Source: Pseudideonella sakaiensis (GTDB lineage: Bacteria; Pseudomonadota; Gammaproteobacteria; Burkholderiales; Burkholderiaceae_C). From it: DNA of 64,000 bases. Of this stretch, positions 49,124 to 58,213 are shown piece by piece. The stretch lies in NCBI RefSeq assembly GCF_001293525.1, contig NZ_BBYR01000065.1:1-64000 (forward strand), given 5' to 3'. Every line of letters begins with the position of its first letter. The first letter of the stretch is position 1. Both the position numbers and the translations under genes were made by a program. The notes beneath the pieces are model-generated. The model saw only the letters and a program-made list of their open reading frames with translations, was not told the DNA's origin and did no database searches.

Positions 49124-50365
49124 TCAGCGCGCGGTGGCGGCCGGCAGGACCTCGCCCAGGGCCCGCACGAGCGCCGTGGCGAAGGCGGCGTCGTTGATGT
49201 GGGCGTCGACCTCGACCAGCCGGCGCCGCTCGTCCACCCGCAGCTCGCGGCGCAGGGTGTCGAAGAGCGCGGCATCGGCCGCGGGGTCGTGGAAGACCTC
49301 GCCCGGGGCATCGAGCATCGACAGGCCGCGCAGCGGCAGCAGCAGCCTCACCGGGCCCGCGGCGCGGTTGAGCTGCTCGGCCAGGCGCCGGCCGCTCGCC
49401 TGCAGTTCGTCGGCGTTGGTGCGCATCAGGGTCACGTCGGCGTTGTGGACGTGCAGTCGCCGCCCCCTGCGCTCCGCTGGCACCGTCGCCAGCGGGCCGA
49501 AGTTGACCATGTCCAGCGCGCCGACCGAGCCGACCCAGGGCAGGCCGTGGCGTGCGGCCGCGTCGAGCCGGCCCGGTCCGGCGTCGCAGACACCGCCGTG
49601 CAGGTGCTGCCCGACCTCGGTGGTGGTGACATCGACCAGGGCCTGCAGCAGACCGGCTGCGGCCAGCGCCTCGAGGGCACGGCCGCCCGGCCCGTTGGCA
49701 TGGAAGACCTGCGCGTCGCAGCGCTCGCCCAGGGCGAGGCGCACCGCCTGCACGCACGGCGTGGTGACGCCGAACATGCTCAGGCCGACCGCCGGGCGCT
49801 CGGTGCCCTCCGGCGGCGGCGCGGGCCAGCAGGCCATGCCGGCCATCGCATGCGCGGCGTTGGCCAGCACGGTGCGCGACAAGCGGTTCAGGCCGGCCAG
49901 GTCGGTCACCGGGTACATCAGCATCAGGTCCATCACGTCGACATAGGGCGCGACGTTGCCGGCAGCCATGGTGGAGACCAGCAGCTTGGGCGTGCCGATG
50001 GGCAGCCGCCGCATCGCGGGCGCGATCATCGAGCTGCCGCCTGAGCCGCCGATGCCCAGCATGCCGCCGATCTCGCCGGCAGCCCAGGCGCGGTCGACGC
50101 ATCGCGCGAGCGCCTCGGCCATCGCGATCACGGACTCGCCGCGGTCGCTGCGCTGGAGCACGGCCGAGCGGCCCGACGGGTGGGCGTCGGCCACCTGCTC
50201 CGCGGCGATGTCCGCCAGGCCCGGGCTGCTGCGGGTGCCGATGTCGACCGTGCGAACGGCAACGCCGCGCGCGCGCAGCAGGCCGGCGAGGAAACCCAGC
50301 TCGGCGGCCTTGGTGTCGAAGGTGCCGACGACCCAGATGGGCGCGGCCGGATCGCGCCGGCTCAT
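49124..50365 (-). CDS. Tm-1-like ATP-binding domain protein (UPF0261)
   Basis: A 413-aa protein of the UPF0261/Tm-1-like family: VGTFDTKAAELGFL at the N-terminus, GIGGSGGSSMIAPAMRRLPIGTPKLLVSTMAAG in the middle, and HANGPGGRALEALAAAG later. These motifs form an ATP-binding site in the plant Tm-1 N-terminal domain. Its bacterial role is unknown. It lies in the gene group downstream of livHM with the PEP-hydrolase-family protein, its usual partner; the two are fused in some proteins including Tm-1. It ends the cluster. Confidence 0.87.
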   Translation of the reverse strand: MSRRDPAAPIWVVGTFDTKAAELGFLAGLLRARGVAVRTVDIGTRSSPGLADIAAEQVADAHPSGRSAVLQRSDRGESVIAMAEALARCVDRAWAAGEIGGMLGIGGSGGSSMIAPAMRRLPIGTPKLLVSTMAAGNVAPYVDVMDLMLMYPVTDLAGLNRLSRTVLANAAHAMAGMACWPAPPPEGTERPAVGLSMFGVTTPCVQAVRLALGERCDAQVFHANGPGGRALEALAAAGLLQALVDVTTTEVGQHLHGGVCDAGPGRLDAAARHGLPWVGSVGALDMVNFGPLATVPAERRGRRLHVHNADVTLMRTNADELQASGRRLAEQLNRAAGPVRLLLPLRGLSMLDAPGEVFHDPAADAALFDTLRRELRVDERRRLVEVDAHINDAAFATALVRALGEVLPAATAR

Positions 50366-50420
50366 CGACGGGCCTCCGGCCGCGCAGGGCGGCGTGACGC
50401 CCCGGGACGGCGCGGCGGGC

Positions 50421-50864
50421 TCATCGCGCGCGGCCGAACTCGGCGTCCACGCAGGCGAAGAAGGTGCGGAAGGTGTCGGCGACCCGCGCCACCGCCGCGG
50501 CCTCCTCGGCCGCCGGGACCTCGAACTCGGCCCACCACTCGCCGAAGCAGCGGTCGCCCTCGGTCACCGGCAGCAGGTGCATCTCGGCGACGTAGTGGGT
50601 CCAGGGGGCGTCGATGTGCAGGATGCGGTAGCGGCAGCGGTGGGTGTCGTCCGACAGGGCCAGCAGCTGCTCGCGCAGGAAGCCGCCGCCATCGCGGACG
50701 GTGAAGTGCCGCACGCAGCCCACCTGGTCGGCCGCCCGGCCGTCCTCGATGTAGGCGTCACGGAAAAAGGGGTGGTACTCGCCCAGGCGGCCGAAGTCCC
50801 GCAGGAAGCCCCAGGCCTGCTCCAGCGTCGCATCCATCACCGCACTCACGTAGACCCTTGCCAT
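50421..50864 (-). CDS. SRPBCC (polyketide cyclase-like) family protein
   Basis: A 147-aa START/SRPBCC-fold protein: ARVYVSAVMDATLEQAWGFLRDFGRL is the opening strand-helix pattern, and FGEWWAEFEV with a long C-terminal helix (EEAAAVARVADTFRTFF) completes it. Such proteins bind hydrophobic or aromatic ligands. It is placed between the PEP-hydrolase-family and Tm-1-like genes, on the same strand, so it probably belongs to their pathway. The ligand is unknown. Confidence 0.85.
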   Translation of the reverse strand: MARVYVSAVMDATLEQAWGFLRDFGRLGEYHPFFRDAYIEDGRAADQVGCVRHFTVRDGGGFLREQLLALSDDTHRCRYRILHIDAPWTHYVAEMHLLPVTEGDRCFGEWWAEFEVPAAEEAAAVARVADTFRTFFACVDAEFGRAR

Positions 50865-50938
50865 GCTCGTCTCCTGTCGCTGGGGATTGGTCGCGGGAGC
50901 ACCGCTCGCCACCCGGGCCCAGCCTTGCCCGCGGGTGC

Positions 50939-51769
50939 TCAGTAGGTGATCCGCCGGAAGCGCTCGACGTGCGCCTTGATCGCCACCTCGGTGGGCAGGC
51001 GCTCCATGCTGCTGGCGCCGTAGAAGCCGTTGCAGTGTCGGCTGGCCTTCAGCACGTGGGCCACGTCCTCGGGACTCGAGATCGGGCCGCCATGGGCGAT
51101 GACGATCACGTCCGGCCGCACCCGTCGCGCCGCCTCGGCCCACTCGTCGATCAGCGCCACGCAGTGGTCGAGCGACTTGGCGGTGGTCGCGCCGATGGTC
51201 CCGCCGGTGGTCACGCCCATGTGCGCGACGATGAAGTCGGCCCCTGCCTCGGTCATCGCGACCGCCTCCTCGGCGGAGAACACGTAGGGCGTGGTCAGCA
51301 GGTCCATCGCATGCGCCTCGCCGATCATCTCCACCTCGGTCGCGTAGTTGATGCCGGTCTCCTCGAGGCTGGTGCGGAAGCTGCCGTCGATGATGCCGAC
51401 GGTCGGAAAGTTCTGCACCCCGGAGAAGCCCAGGTCGCGCAGCTGGCGCAGGAACACCGGCATCACGATGAAGGGGTCGGTGCCGTTCACGCCGGCGATC
51501 ACCGGCGTCGATCGGGTCACCGGCAGCACCTCGCCGGCCATCTCGACGACGATCTGGTTCGCGTTGCCGTAGGCCAGCAGCCCGGCCGAGGACGCGCGGC
51601 CCGCCATCCGGTAGCGGCCCGAGTTGTAGACCACGATCAGGTCGATGCCGGCCGCCTCCTCGCACTTCGCCGAGATGCCGGTGCCGGCGCCGGCGCCGAA
51701 GATCGGCTGGCGCGCGCGGACCATGGCCTGGAAGCGTGTCATCAGGTCGCTGCGGGCATAGCGCGGCAT
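50939..51769 (-). CDS. Phosphoenolpyruvate hydrolase-family TIM-barrel protein
   Basis: A 276-aa protein of the PEP_hydrolase family (TIM barrel, Tm-1 C-terminal-domain type). Conserved stretches are [39 protein letters not shown], and [12 protein letters not shown]. The family name derives from one activity and may not describe this enzyme. It follows livM by 93 bp and precedes the SRPBCC and Tm-1-like genes, suggesting that the ABC transporter and these proteins act on one substrate. Confidence 0.87.
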   Translation of the reverse strand: MPRYARSDLMTRFQAMVRARQPIFGAGAGTGISAKCEEAAGIDLIVVYNSGRYRMAGRASSAGLLAYGNANQIVVEMAGEVLPVTRSTPVIAGVNGTDPFIVMPVFLRQLRDLGFSGVQNFPTVGIIDGSFRTSLEETGINYATEVEMIGEAHAMDLLTTPYVFSAEEAVAMTEAGADFIVAHMGVTTGGTIGATTAKSLDHCVALIDEWAEAARRVRPDVIVIAHGGPISSPEDVAHVLKASRHCNGFYGASSMERLPTEVAIKAHVERFRRITY

Positions 51770-51862
51770 GGAAGTCTCCGGAAGGGGCAGGAATGGTGGA
51801 GGGGACGACGGGGTGCGAGGCAGGGCGGCGAACGGTCGATACCGGCCCGGCGGCGGTTCGGC

Positions 51863-52864
51863 TCAATCGGGGCGGCGGGCCAGCCAGGCCTGCACCGTCC
51901 CGGCGATGCCGGCGCGGAAGGAGAGCACGCAGACCATGAAGACCAGCCCGGTCACCAGCGTGACCCAGCCGCCGAAGGCATCCAGGTAGTACTGCAGCGC
52001 CACCACGAGCGCGGCGCCGATCGCCGGGCCGAACACGGTGTGCAGGCCGCCGAGCAGCGCCATCAGCACCACGTCGCCGGACAGGTGCCAGTGCACGTCG
52101 GACAGCGCGGCGAGCTGGAACACCAGGGCCTTCATCGACCCCGCCAGCCCGGACAGCGCGGCGGACAGCGTGAACAGCACCAGCTTGTAGCGCTCCACCG
52201 GGTAGCCCAGCGAGCGTGCGCGCGGCTCGTGCTCGCGGATCGCCAGCACCACGTGGCCGAAGGGCGAGTTCACGATCCGGCGGATCAGCAGCATGCCGCC
52301 CACCGACAGCAGCAGCACGAGGTAGTACATCGCCATGTCCGAGCGCAGGTCGATCACGCCGAACAGGCGGCCGCGCGGAATCTGCTGCAGGCCATCCTCG
52401 GCGCCGGTGAAGGGCAGCTGCAGGCAGGCGAAGTACACCATCTGCGCCAGCGCGAGCGTGATCATCGCGAGGTAGATGCCCTGGCGGTGGATCGCGATCG
52501 CGCCGAACACCGCACCCAGCAGCGCCGCGCCGGCCGTGCCGGCGAGCAGCGCCCCCTCCGGCGGCCAGCCGCCGAGCTTGGCGGCCAGGCCGGTGACGTA
52601 GGCCGCACCGCCGAAGAAGGCCGCATGCCCGAAGGACATGATGCCGCCGAAGCCCAGCAGCAGGCCGTAGGCGCAGGCGAACAACGCCATGCACAGCAGC
52701 TTCATCACGAACACCGGGTAGACCAGCGCCGGCACCCAGGGCACCGCGAGCAGTGCGACGGCAAGCCCCGCCAGGGCCAGCCAACCGGCCTGGCGCAGCC
52801 GACGCGCGGACAGGCGGGTCACTGGACGACCTTCGTCGCGCTGAGGGCGGCCCGGCGCGTTCAT
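51863..52864 (-). CDS. livM: Branched-chain amino acid-type ABC permease LivM
   Basis: A 333-aa membrane permease with about ten helices and the LivM signatures GGIMSFGHAAFFGGAAYVTG and VVLAIREHEPRARSLGY (the EAA-like cytoplasmic loop). It pairs with LivH to form the channel of a HAAT-type ABC importer. Its ATG overlaps the livH stop by four bases. The transported compound need not be an amino acid; the downstream PEP-hydrolase and Tm-1-like genes suggest another organic acid. Confidence 0.92.
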   Translation of the reverse strand: MNAPGRPQRDEGRPVTRLSARRLRQAGWLALAGLAVALLAVPWVPALVYPVFVMKLLCMALFACAYGLLLGFGGIMSFGHAAFFGGAAYVTGLAAKLGGWPPEGALLAGTAGAALLGAVFGAIAIHRQGIYLAMITLALAQMVYFACLQLPFTGAEDGLQQIPRGRLFGVIDLRSDMAMYYLVLLLSVGGMLLIRRIVNSPFGHVVLAIREHEPRARSLGYPVERYKLVLFTLSAALSGLAGSMKALVFQLAALSDVHWHLSGDVVLMALLGGLHTVFGPAIGAALVVALQYYLDAFGGWVTLVTGLVFMVCVLSFRAGIAGTVQAWLARRPD

Positions 52865-53754
52865 GCCGCACCCTCCCGGCCGAACAGGCCGCGCGGGCGC
52901 AGCACCAGCACCAGCGCCATCACGACGAAGATCACGGTCGTCGAGGCCTCGGAATAGAACACCTTGGTCAGCCCTTCCACCACGCCGATGCCGAGCGCGG
53001 TGACGATCGAGCCCGAGATCGAACCCATGCCGCCGATCACGACGATCGCGAACACGATGATCACGAGGTGGGACCCCATGCCCGAGTTGACGTGAAGGAT
53101 CGGCGCCGCGAGCACCCCCGTGAAGGCCGCCAGGCCGATGCCCACGCCGTAGCACAGCGTCAGCAGCCGCGGCACGTCGACGCCGAAGGCCTGGGTCAGC
53201 GCCGGCCGCTCGGTGGCGGCCCGCAGCCGTGCGCCCAGCGGCGTGCGCTCGATCAGCCACCAGGTGCCCGCGCAGGCCAGCAGCGCGGCCAGGATCACCC
53301 ATGCACGGTAGATCGGCAGCACCATCACGCCGAGGTCGAACACGCCGCGCAGTTGCGGCGGCACCGGATAGGGCTGGCCGGAGGTGCCGTAGGCCACGCG
53401 CAGCGCCCCCTCGATGAACAGCACCAGGCCGAAGGTCAGCAGCAGTCCGTAGACCGGGTCCAGCCCGTGCAGCCGCCGCAGCAGCGTGCGCTCGAAGCCG
53501 GCGCCGAGCGCGCCCACGACCAACGGCGCCACCAGCAGCGCCACCCAGTAGCCCAGCCCGAGGTAGCGGTGCAGCATCCAGGCCCCGAAGGCCCCGAGCG
53601 TGAAGAAGGCGCCGTGCGCGAAGTTGACGATGCGCAGCAGGCCGAAGATCAGGGCCAGGCCCAGGCTGAGCACCGCGTAGAAGCAGCCATTGACCAGGCC
53701 CAGCATCACCTGGCCGAGGATCACGCCCACCGGCAGGCCGAAGATCTCACCCAT
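52861..53754 (-). CDS. livH: Branched-chain amino acid-type ABC permease LivH
   Basis: A 297-aa membrane permease with the LivH pattern: GLVNGCFYAVLSLGLALIFGLLRIVNFAHGAFF at the N-terminus and the loop RLRAATERPALTQAFGVDV. It forms the channel with LivM. The start at 53754 is only 31 bp from the divergent AraC-family start, so the livHM promoter must overlap the regulator gene or the operon relies on another arrangement. Downstream genes are livM, PEP-hydrolase-like, SRPBCC and Tm-1-like. Confidence 0.92.
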   Translation of the reverse strand: MGEIFGLPVGVILGQVMLGLVNGCFYAVLSLGLALIFGLLRIVNFAHGAFFTLGAFGAWMLHRYLGLGYWVALLVAPLVVGALGAGFERTLLRRLHGLDPVYGLLLTFGLVLFIEGALRVAYGTSGQPYPVPPQLRGVFDLGVMVLPIYRAWVILAALLACAGTWWLIERTPLGARLRAATERPALTQAFGVDVPRLLTLCYGVGIGLAAFTGVLAAPILHVNSGMGSHLVIIVFAIVVIGGMGSISGSIVTALGIGVVEGLTKVFYSEASTTVIFVVMALVLVLRPRGLFGREGAA

Positions 53755-53785
53755 GGCGGCCGCCCCTGCCTATCATCCGCGGGCC

Positions 53786-54658
53786 ATGGCGACCCACCCC
53801 GACATCTCCGTCGAGACCCATCGGCTCGGCGACGACTCGGCGCAGACCCTGGTGCGTGCCGAGCAGTGCGACGCGCTGGCGGCGCACCACATCGCGCATG
53901 TCGCGGTGGTCGATGCCGCCGTGCCGTACACCATGGTGCGCACCCACCTGAGCGGGGCCTTCATGCAGGTCTGCCTCGCCGGCGAGGGCTGCACGCTGCT
54001 GGACGGGCGCTGGTCCGTGCACCGCCCCGGCCGGGTGAGCTTCTCGCCGGCGCACGTGCGCCATGCCTTCCACTGCGTGCCGGGCACGCGCTGGCGGCTG
54101 GCCTGGGTGCGCTTCATGCCGAGCTCGCCCCACTCGGTCGATGGCGCGATGGCCCCGACGATCACGCCCTTCGACGGCCGGGTGCTGGAGCACGCGATCC
54201 TGGGCCTGGCGGCGGAGATGGCCGCGGCGGCCGACCCGGGCACCTGCGCGGTCTGGGTCGACGTGATCGAGCGCTACGTGGCGCGCATCCTGGCGCCGCT
54301 GCAGCGCGAGCCGCGGCTGGTGACGCTGTGGAACGCGGTGCGCGCCGACCTTGCCCGCGACTGGAACGTCGCCGAGATGGCGGCCATCGCCACCACCAGC
54401 GAGGAGCACCTGCGCCGGCTGTGCCAGCAGCGCCTCGGGCGCAGCCCGGGCCGCCAGCTCGCGACGATCCGGATGGCGCATGCGGCCCACCTGCTCGCCA
54501 CCGGCGACCTGAAGGTGGAGGTGATCGCGCGGCTGGTCGGCTACGTCAATCCCTTCGCGTTCTCGAACACCTTCAAGCGGGTGACGGGCTTCAGACCGTC
54601 GGAGTACCGGTTGCGCCCCCGGGGCACGCGGCACGATGGCGAGGAGGATGGCCATTGA
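53786..54658 (+). CDS. AraC-family regulator inserted in the liv gene cluster
   Basis: A 290-aa regulator with an N-terminal cupin-type sensor (residues 20-120, including RPGRVSFSPAHVRHAF) and a C-terminal double helix-turn-helix (VAEMAAIATTSEEHLRRLCQQRLGRSPG and VIARLVGYVNPFAFSNTFKRVTGFRPSEYR). It is on the opposite strand to all liv genes, with its start 31 bp from livH and its stop directly abutting the stop of livF (54658/54659). It is the likely local activator of the transporter genes. Confidence 0.9.
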   Translation: MATHPDISVETHRLGDDSAQTLVRAEQCDALAAHHIAHVAVVDAAVPYTMVRTHLSGAFMQVCLAGEGCTLLDGRWSVHRPGRVSFSPAHVRHAFHCVPGTRWRLAWVRFMPSSPHSVDGAMAPTITPFDGRVLEHAILGLAAEMAAAADPGTCAVWVDVIERYVARILAPLQREPRLVTLWNAVRADLARDWNVAEMAAIATTSEEHLRRLCQQRLGRSPGRQLATIRMAHAAHLLATGDLKVEVIARLVGYVNPFAFSNTFKRVTGFRPSEYRLRPRGTRHDGEEDGH

Positions 54659-55363
54659 TCAGACCCCGATGCGCGCAGCCACCGCGCTGAAATCCCGGCG
54701 CAGCGCCTCGCCGTCGTAGGCTGCCACGACACGGCCGGATTCCAGCAGCACGTGGCGGTCGGCCAGCGCCGCAGCGAAGCCCAGGTTCTGCTCGACCAGC
54801 AGCACCGTGTAGCCGCGCTCACGCACGCGGCGCAGCAGCGCGCCGATGCGCTCGACGATGACCGGCGCAAGCCCCTCGGTGGGCTCGTCCAGCAGCAGCA
54901 GGCGGGCCCCGCTGCGCAGGATGCGGGCGATCGCGAGCATCTGCTGCTCGCCGCCCGAGAGGTGGCTGCCGGCGCTGGCGGCGCGCTCGGCCAGGTTGGG
55001 GAACAGCGCCAGCAGCTCGGCCTCGTCGAAGCCGCCCTCGGCCACCCGCGGCGGCAGGCGCAGGTTCTCCTGGACCGACAGCGTGGCGTAGATGCCGCGG
55101 TCGTCGGGGCAGTAGCCGATGCCCTGGCGCGCCACCTCGTGCGGCGGGCGGCCGCGCAGTTCGACGCCGCGCAGGCGGATCGAGCCGTCCACGCGCGGCA
55201 GCAGGCCCATCACCGCGCGCAGCAGGCTGGTCTTGCCGGCGCCGTTGCGCCCCAGCAGGGCCAGCACCTCGCCGTCGCGGACCGTCAGCGAGACCCCGTG
55301 CAGGGCCTGGCTCGGGCCGTACCAGCCCCGCACGCCCTCGAGGCTCAACAGCGGCTCAGGCAT
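54659..55363 (-). CDS. livF: Branched-chain amino acid-type ABC ATPase LivF
   Basis: A 234-aa ABC ATPase with Walker A GRNGAGKTS, the signature LSGGEQQML and Walker B LLLLDEPTEGLAP, all typical of LivF. It energises the LivHM channel with LivG. The ATG at 55363 overlaps livG by eight bases. Its stop touches the stop of the convergent AraC gene with no gap, and no terminator is visible between them. Confidence 0.93.
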   Translation of the reverse strand: MPEPLLSLEGVRGWYGPSQALHGVSLTVRDGEVLALLGRNGAGKTSLLRAVMGLLPRVDGSIRLRGVELRGRPPHEVARQGIGYCPDDRGIYATLSVQENLRLPPRVAEGGFDEAELLALFPNLAERAASAGSHLSGGEQQMLAIARILRSGARLLLLDEPTEGLAPVIVERIGALLRRVRERGYTVLLVEQNLGFAAALADRHVLLESGRVVAAYDGEALRRDFSAVAARIGV

Positions 55364-56108
55364 GTGTCCCGCGTCCCAGGTAGGCCTCGACGACGCGCGG
55401 GTCGGCGGACACCTCCGCATAGCCCCCCTCGGCCAGCACCTGGCCGCGCGCCAGCACGGTGATGCGGTCGCACAGGTCGGCCACCACCGACAGGTTGTGC
55501 TCCACCATCAGCACGGTGCGCCCCTGCGCGGCGCGGCGGATCAGCGCCGCGGCCTGGCCGATGTCCTCGGCGCCCATGCCCGCCATCGGCTCGTCCAGCA
55601 GGATCACGCGCGGCTGCAGCGCCAGCGTGGTGGCGAGCTCCAGGGCACGCTTGCGGCCGTAGGGCAGCGACTGCGCCGGCTCGTCGGCCCAGCCGCCCAG
55701 CCCCACCTCGTCGAGCAGCGCACGGGCCGCGTCGTCGTAGCGCCGCAGCACCCGGTCGCTGCGCCACCAGTCCATCGAGAGGCCACGCCCGCGCTGCAGC
55801 GCGAGCCGGACATTCTCCAGCACCCCGAGCGCGGGGAAGACGGCCGAGATCTGGAACGAACGCACCAGGCCGCGCCGCGCCACGCTGGCCGCCGGGTCGC
55901 GGGTGATGTCGCGGCCGGCATAGACGATGCGGCCCGCGGTCGGGTCCAGGAAGCGCGTCAGCAGGTTGAAGCAGGTGGTCTTGCCGGCGCCGTTCGGGCC
56001 GATCAGCGCGTGGATCGAGTGCTCCTCGACCGCGAGGTCCACCGCCTGCACGGCATGGAAGCCGGCGAAGCTGCGGCTCAGGCCCTGGGCCTGGAGGATG
56101 GCGGACAT
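55356..56108 (-). CDS. livG: Branched-chain amino acid-type ABC ATPase LivG
   Basis: A 250-aa ABC ATPase with Walker A GPNGAGKT, a long LivG-type insertion (residues 85-140), the signature region QSLPYGRKRALELAT and Walker B VILLDEPMAGMG. It is the second nucleotide-binding subunit of the HAAT importer. It lies 27 bp after the binding-protein gene and overlaps livF. Confidence 0.93.
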   Translation of the reverse strand: MSAILQAQGLSRSFAGFHAVQAVDLAVEEHSIHALIGPNGAGKTTCFNLLTRFLDPTAGRIVYAGRDITRDPAASVARRGLVRSFQISAVFPALGVLENVRLALQRGRGLSMDWWRSDRVLRRYDDAARALLDEVGLGGWADEPAQSLPYGRKRALELATTLALQPRVILLDEPMAGMGAEDIGQAAALIRRAAQGRTVLMVEHNLSVVADLCDRITVLARGQVLAEGGYAEVSADPRVVEAYLGRGTHA

Positions 56109-56135
56109 CGGGCGGACGGCGAGGCAGCGCGCGGC

Positions 56136-57356
56136 TCAGCGCTTGACCAGGTAGCAGCTGCTCTGCGCGAGGGGCATGAAGGCCTGGTCCGCCGGGATCG
56201 TCTTCACCGGCTTCAGGTAGTCCCAGGGGTACTTCGATTCCGCCGGCGACTTCACCTCCCACAGGTACATGTCGTGCACCATGCGGCCATCGGCCCGGAT
56301 GCGCCCGTTCTTCGTGAACATGTCGCTGATCGGCAGCTCGCGCATCTTGGCGGAGACGGCGTCCGGGTCGTCGGTGCCGGCCGCCTGCACCGCCTTCAGG
56401 TAATGCAGCGTCGACGAGTAGTCGCCCGCGTGCGCCATGTTCGGCATCTGCCCGCCGACGCGCTGCTGGTAGCGCTTCGCGAAGGCGCGCGTCTCGTCGT
56501 TCATGTCCCAGTACCAGGCATTGGTGAGCTGCAGGCCCTGGGCCGTGGGCAGGCCCAGCGCATGCACGTCGTTGATCCACAGCAGCAGCGCGGCCAGCTT
56601 CTGGTTCTTCGTCAGGCCGAACTCGTGGGCGGCCTTGATCGCATTGATCGTGTCGTTGCCGGTCGAGGCCAGGCCGACGATCTTCGCCTTGGAGGCCTGG
56701 GCCTGCAGCACGTAGGAGGAGAAGTCGGTGGTGCCCAGCGGATGCCGCGCGGCACCGACCACCCGACCCTTGGCGGCGCGCACGACGTCGCCGACCTGCT
56801 GCTCCAGGCCGATGCCGAAGGCGAAGTCCACCGTCAGGAAGAACCAGGTGTCGCCGCCGGCCTCCGCGATCGTGCGGCCGGTGCCGTGGGCCAGCGAGTA
56901 GGCGTCGTAGGTGTAGTGCACCGCATAGGGCGAGCACTGGGCGTTCGTCACGCCGACGTTGGACGCGTTGTTGACGATGACGTGGCGCTTCTTCTCCTTG
57001 GCCACGCCGGCCACCGCGAGCGCCACGCCGGAGTTGGCGAGGTCGTTGATCATGTCGACCTTGCCGGTGTCGAACCATTCGCGCGCCTTCGCGGCGCCGA
57101 CGTCGGCCTTGTTCTGGTGGTCGGCCGAGACGACCTCGATCGGGCGGCCGAACATGCGCCCGCCGAAGTCCTCGACGGCCATGCGGACCGCCTCCACGGC
57201 CCCCTTGCCGGAGATGTCGGCGTAGACGCCGGAGATGTCGGTCAGCACGCCGATGCGCAGCACCTCGTCCGACAGTTTCCCGCCCGCCTGCGCCGCGGCC
57301 GTGCCCGCGCCCGCCGCCATGGCCACCGCAGCGGCCGTCCGATGCCAGAGCTTCAT
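56136..57356 (-). CDS. livK: Branched-chain amino acid-type ABC substrate-binding protein LivK
   Basis: A 406-aa periplasmic binding protein (Peripla_BP_6). A signal peptide ends near residue 22 (GTAAAQ); the mature protein starts with LRIGVLTDISGVYADISGKGAVEAVRMAVEDFGG. Further landmarks are VNNASNVGVTNAQCSPYAVHYTYD and the C-terminal disulfide-like Cys in SSCYLVKR. This subtype is often annotated as an amide, urea or aromatic acid binder rather than for leucine. It heads livKGF; the candidate promoter is at 57450-57477. Confidence 0.9.
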   Translation of the reverse strand: MKLWHRTAAAVAMAAGAGTAAAQAGGKLSDEVLRIGVLTDISGVYADISGKGAVEAVRMAVEDFGGRMFGRPIEVVSADHQNKADVGAAKAREWFDTGKVDMINDLANSGVALAVAGVAKEKKRHVIVNNASNVGVTNAQCSPYAVHYTYDAYSLAHGTGRTIAEAGGDTWFFLTVDFAFGIGLEQQVGDVVRAAKGRVVGAARHPLGTTDFSSYVLQAQASKAKIVGLASTGNDTINAIKAAHEFGLTKNQKLAALLLWINDVHALGLPTAQGLQLTNAWYWDMNDETRAFAKRYQQRVGGQMPNMAHAGDYSSTLHYLKAVQAAGTDDPDAVSAKMRELPISDMFTKNGRIRADGRMVHDMYLWEVKSPAESKYPWDYLKPVKTIPADQAFMPLAQSSCYLVKR

Positions 57357-57449
57357 CCCAGTCTCCTGTGGTCTTGGGCCCGGACGGTGTCCGGACTGGC
57401 GGCATCCTAGGGAGACCGCCGCCCGCGGGCCATGGGACAGATGCACAGG

Positions 57450-57477
57450 TATCTACTCAAATCCCACATCCTTGCAA
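57450..57477 (-). promoter_or_regulatory. Candidate promoter of livKGF
   Basis: On the minus strand TTGCAA (57477-57472), a 16-base spacer and TAGATA (57455-57450) lie about 95 bp before the livK start, in a patch richer in A and T than its surroundings. The -35 box sits inside the perfect 10-bp palindrome CCTTGCAAGG (57470-57479), which could be an operator. The match is moderate and was found by eye. Confidence 0.35.
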
Positions 57478-57594
57478 GGACGGGCAGCGGCTTCGCCCAG
57501 GAAGGAACGGTCGCGACCTCGGGGAAAACCCCAGCAAGCGGTCCGGCGTGACATACTGGCCGCGCCCCTCCCGACCGTCCGCCCTGCCCCGCCC

Positions 57595-57993
57595 ATGACA
57601 ACGCTCTACCGCGGAAGCTGCCACTGCGGCGCCGTGCGCTTCGAGGCCGAACTCGACCTGAGCCAGCCCTCGTTCCGCTGCAACTGCTCGATCTGCCGCC
57701 GCACCCGCTTCTGGCCGGCGGTGGCACGCGACAGCGGCTTCCGCCTGCTGGCGGGCGAGGAGGCGTTGACGCGCTACCGTTTCGGCCCCTGCCGCAACGA
57801 GCACTGCTTCTGCCGCGTCTGCGGCGTGCGCACGCACGGCATCGGCAACGACACGCCGATCGGCCGCATGGTCGGCGTCAACCTCGGTTGCCTCGAGGCG
57901 CTGAGCGACGATGACCTGGCGCGCATCCCGATCACGTATGTCGACGGGCTGAACGACCGCTTCGCGCCGCCGGCGCAGGTGGCGCATCTCTGA
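57595..57993 (+). CDS. GFA-family (glutathione-dependent formaldehyde-activating enzyme-like) protein
   Basis: A 132-aa protein with the zinc-binding cysteine set of the GFA family: GSCHCGAVRFE near residue 8, CNCSICRR at about residues 30-37, and CFCRVCG near residue 70. The fold is a Mss4-like beta sandwich that binds two zinc ions. Most members are of unknown role despite the family name. It is a single gene with no operon partners. Confidence 0.88.
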   Translation: MTTLYRGSCHCGAVRFEAELDLSQPSFRCNCSICRRTRFWPAVARDSGFRLLAGEEALTRYRFGPCRNEHCFCRVCGVRTHGIGNDTPIGRMVGVNLGCLEALSDDDLARIPITYVDGLNDRFAPPAQVAHL

Positions 57994-58213
57994 CGCTCGC
58001 CGACGCGGGGCGACGGCCGGGCGCCGGGCGCGGCCCTTCGGGCGCCGCGCGGCGAGGCAGAGCTTCCCAGGCCGTCGACCAACCTGCGCGGCACGTCACC
58101 GATTCGTCCACACGGGCCTCGCCGCGCGGACGGCGCGCCCGCCGCGGCGCCCCAGAATGGGGGCATCCGTTGGCGCGCCGATGTCCGGCCCGCCCGTACG
58201 CCCGGAGACCCCG

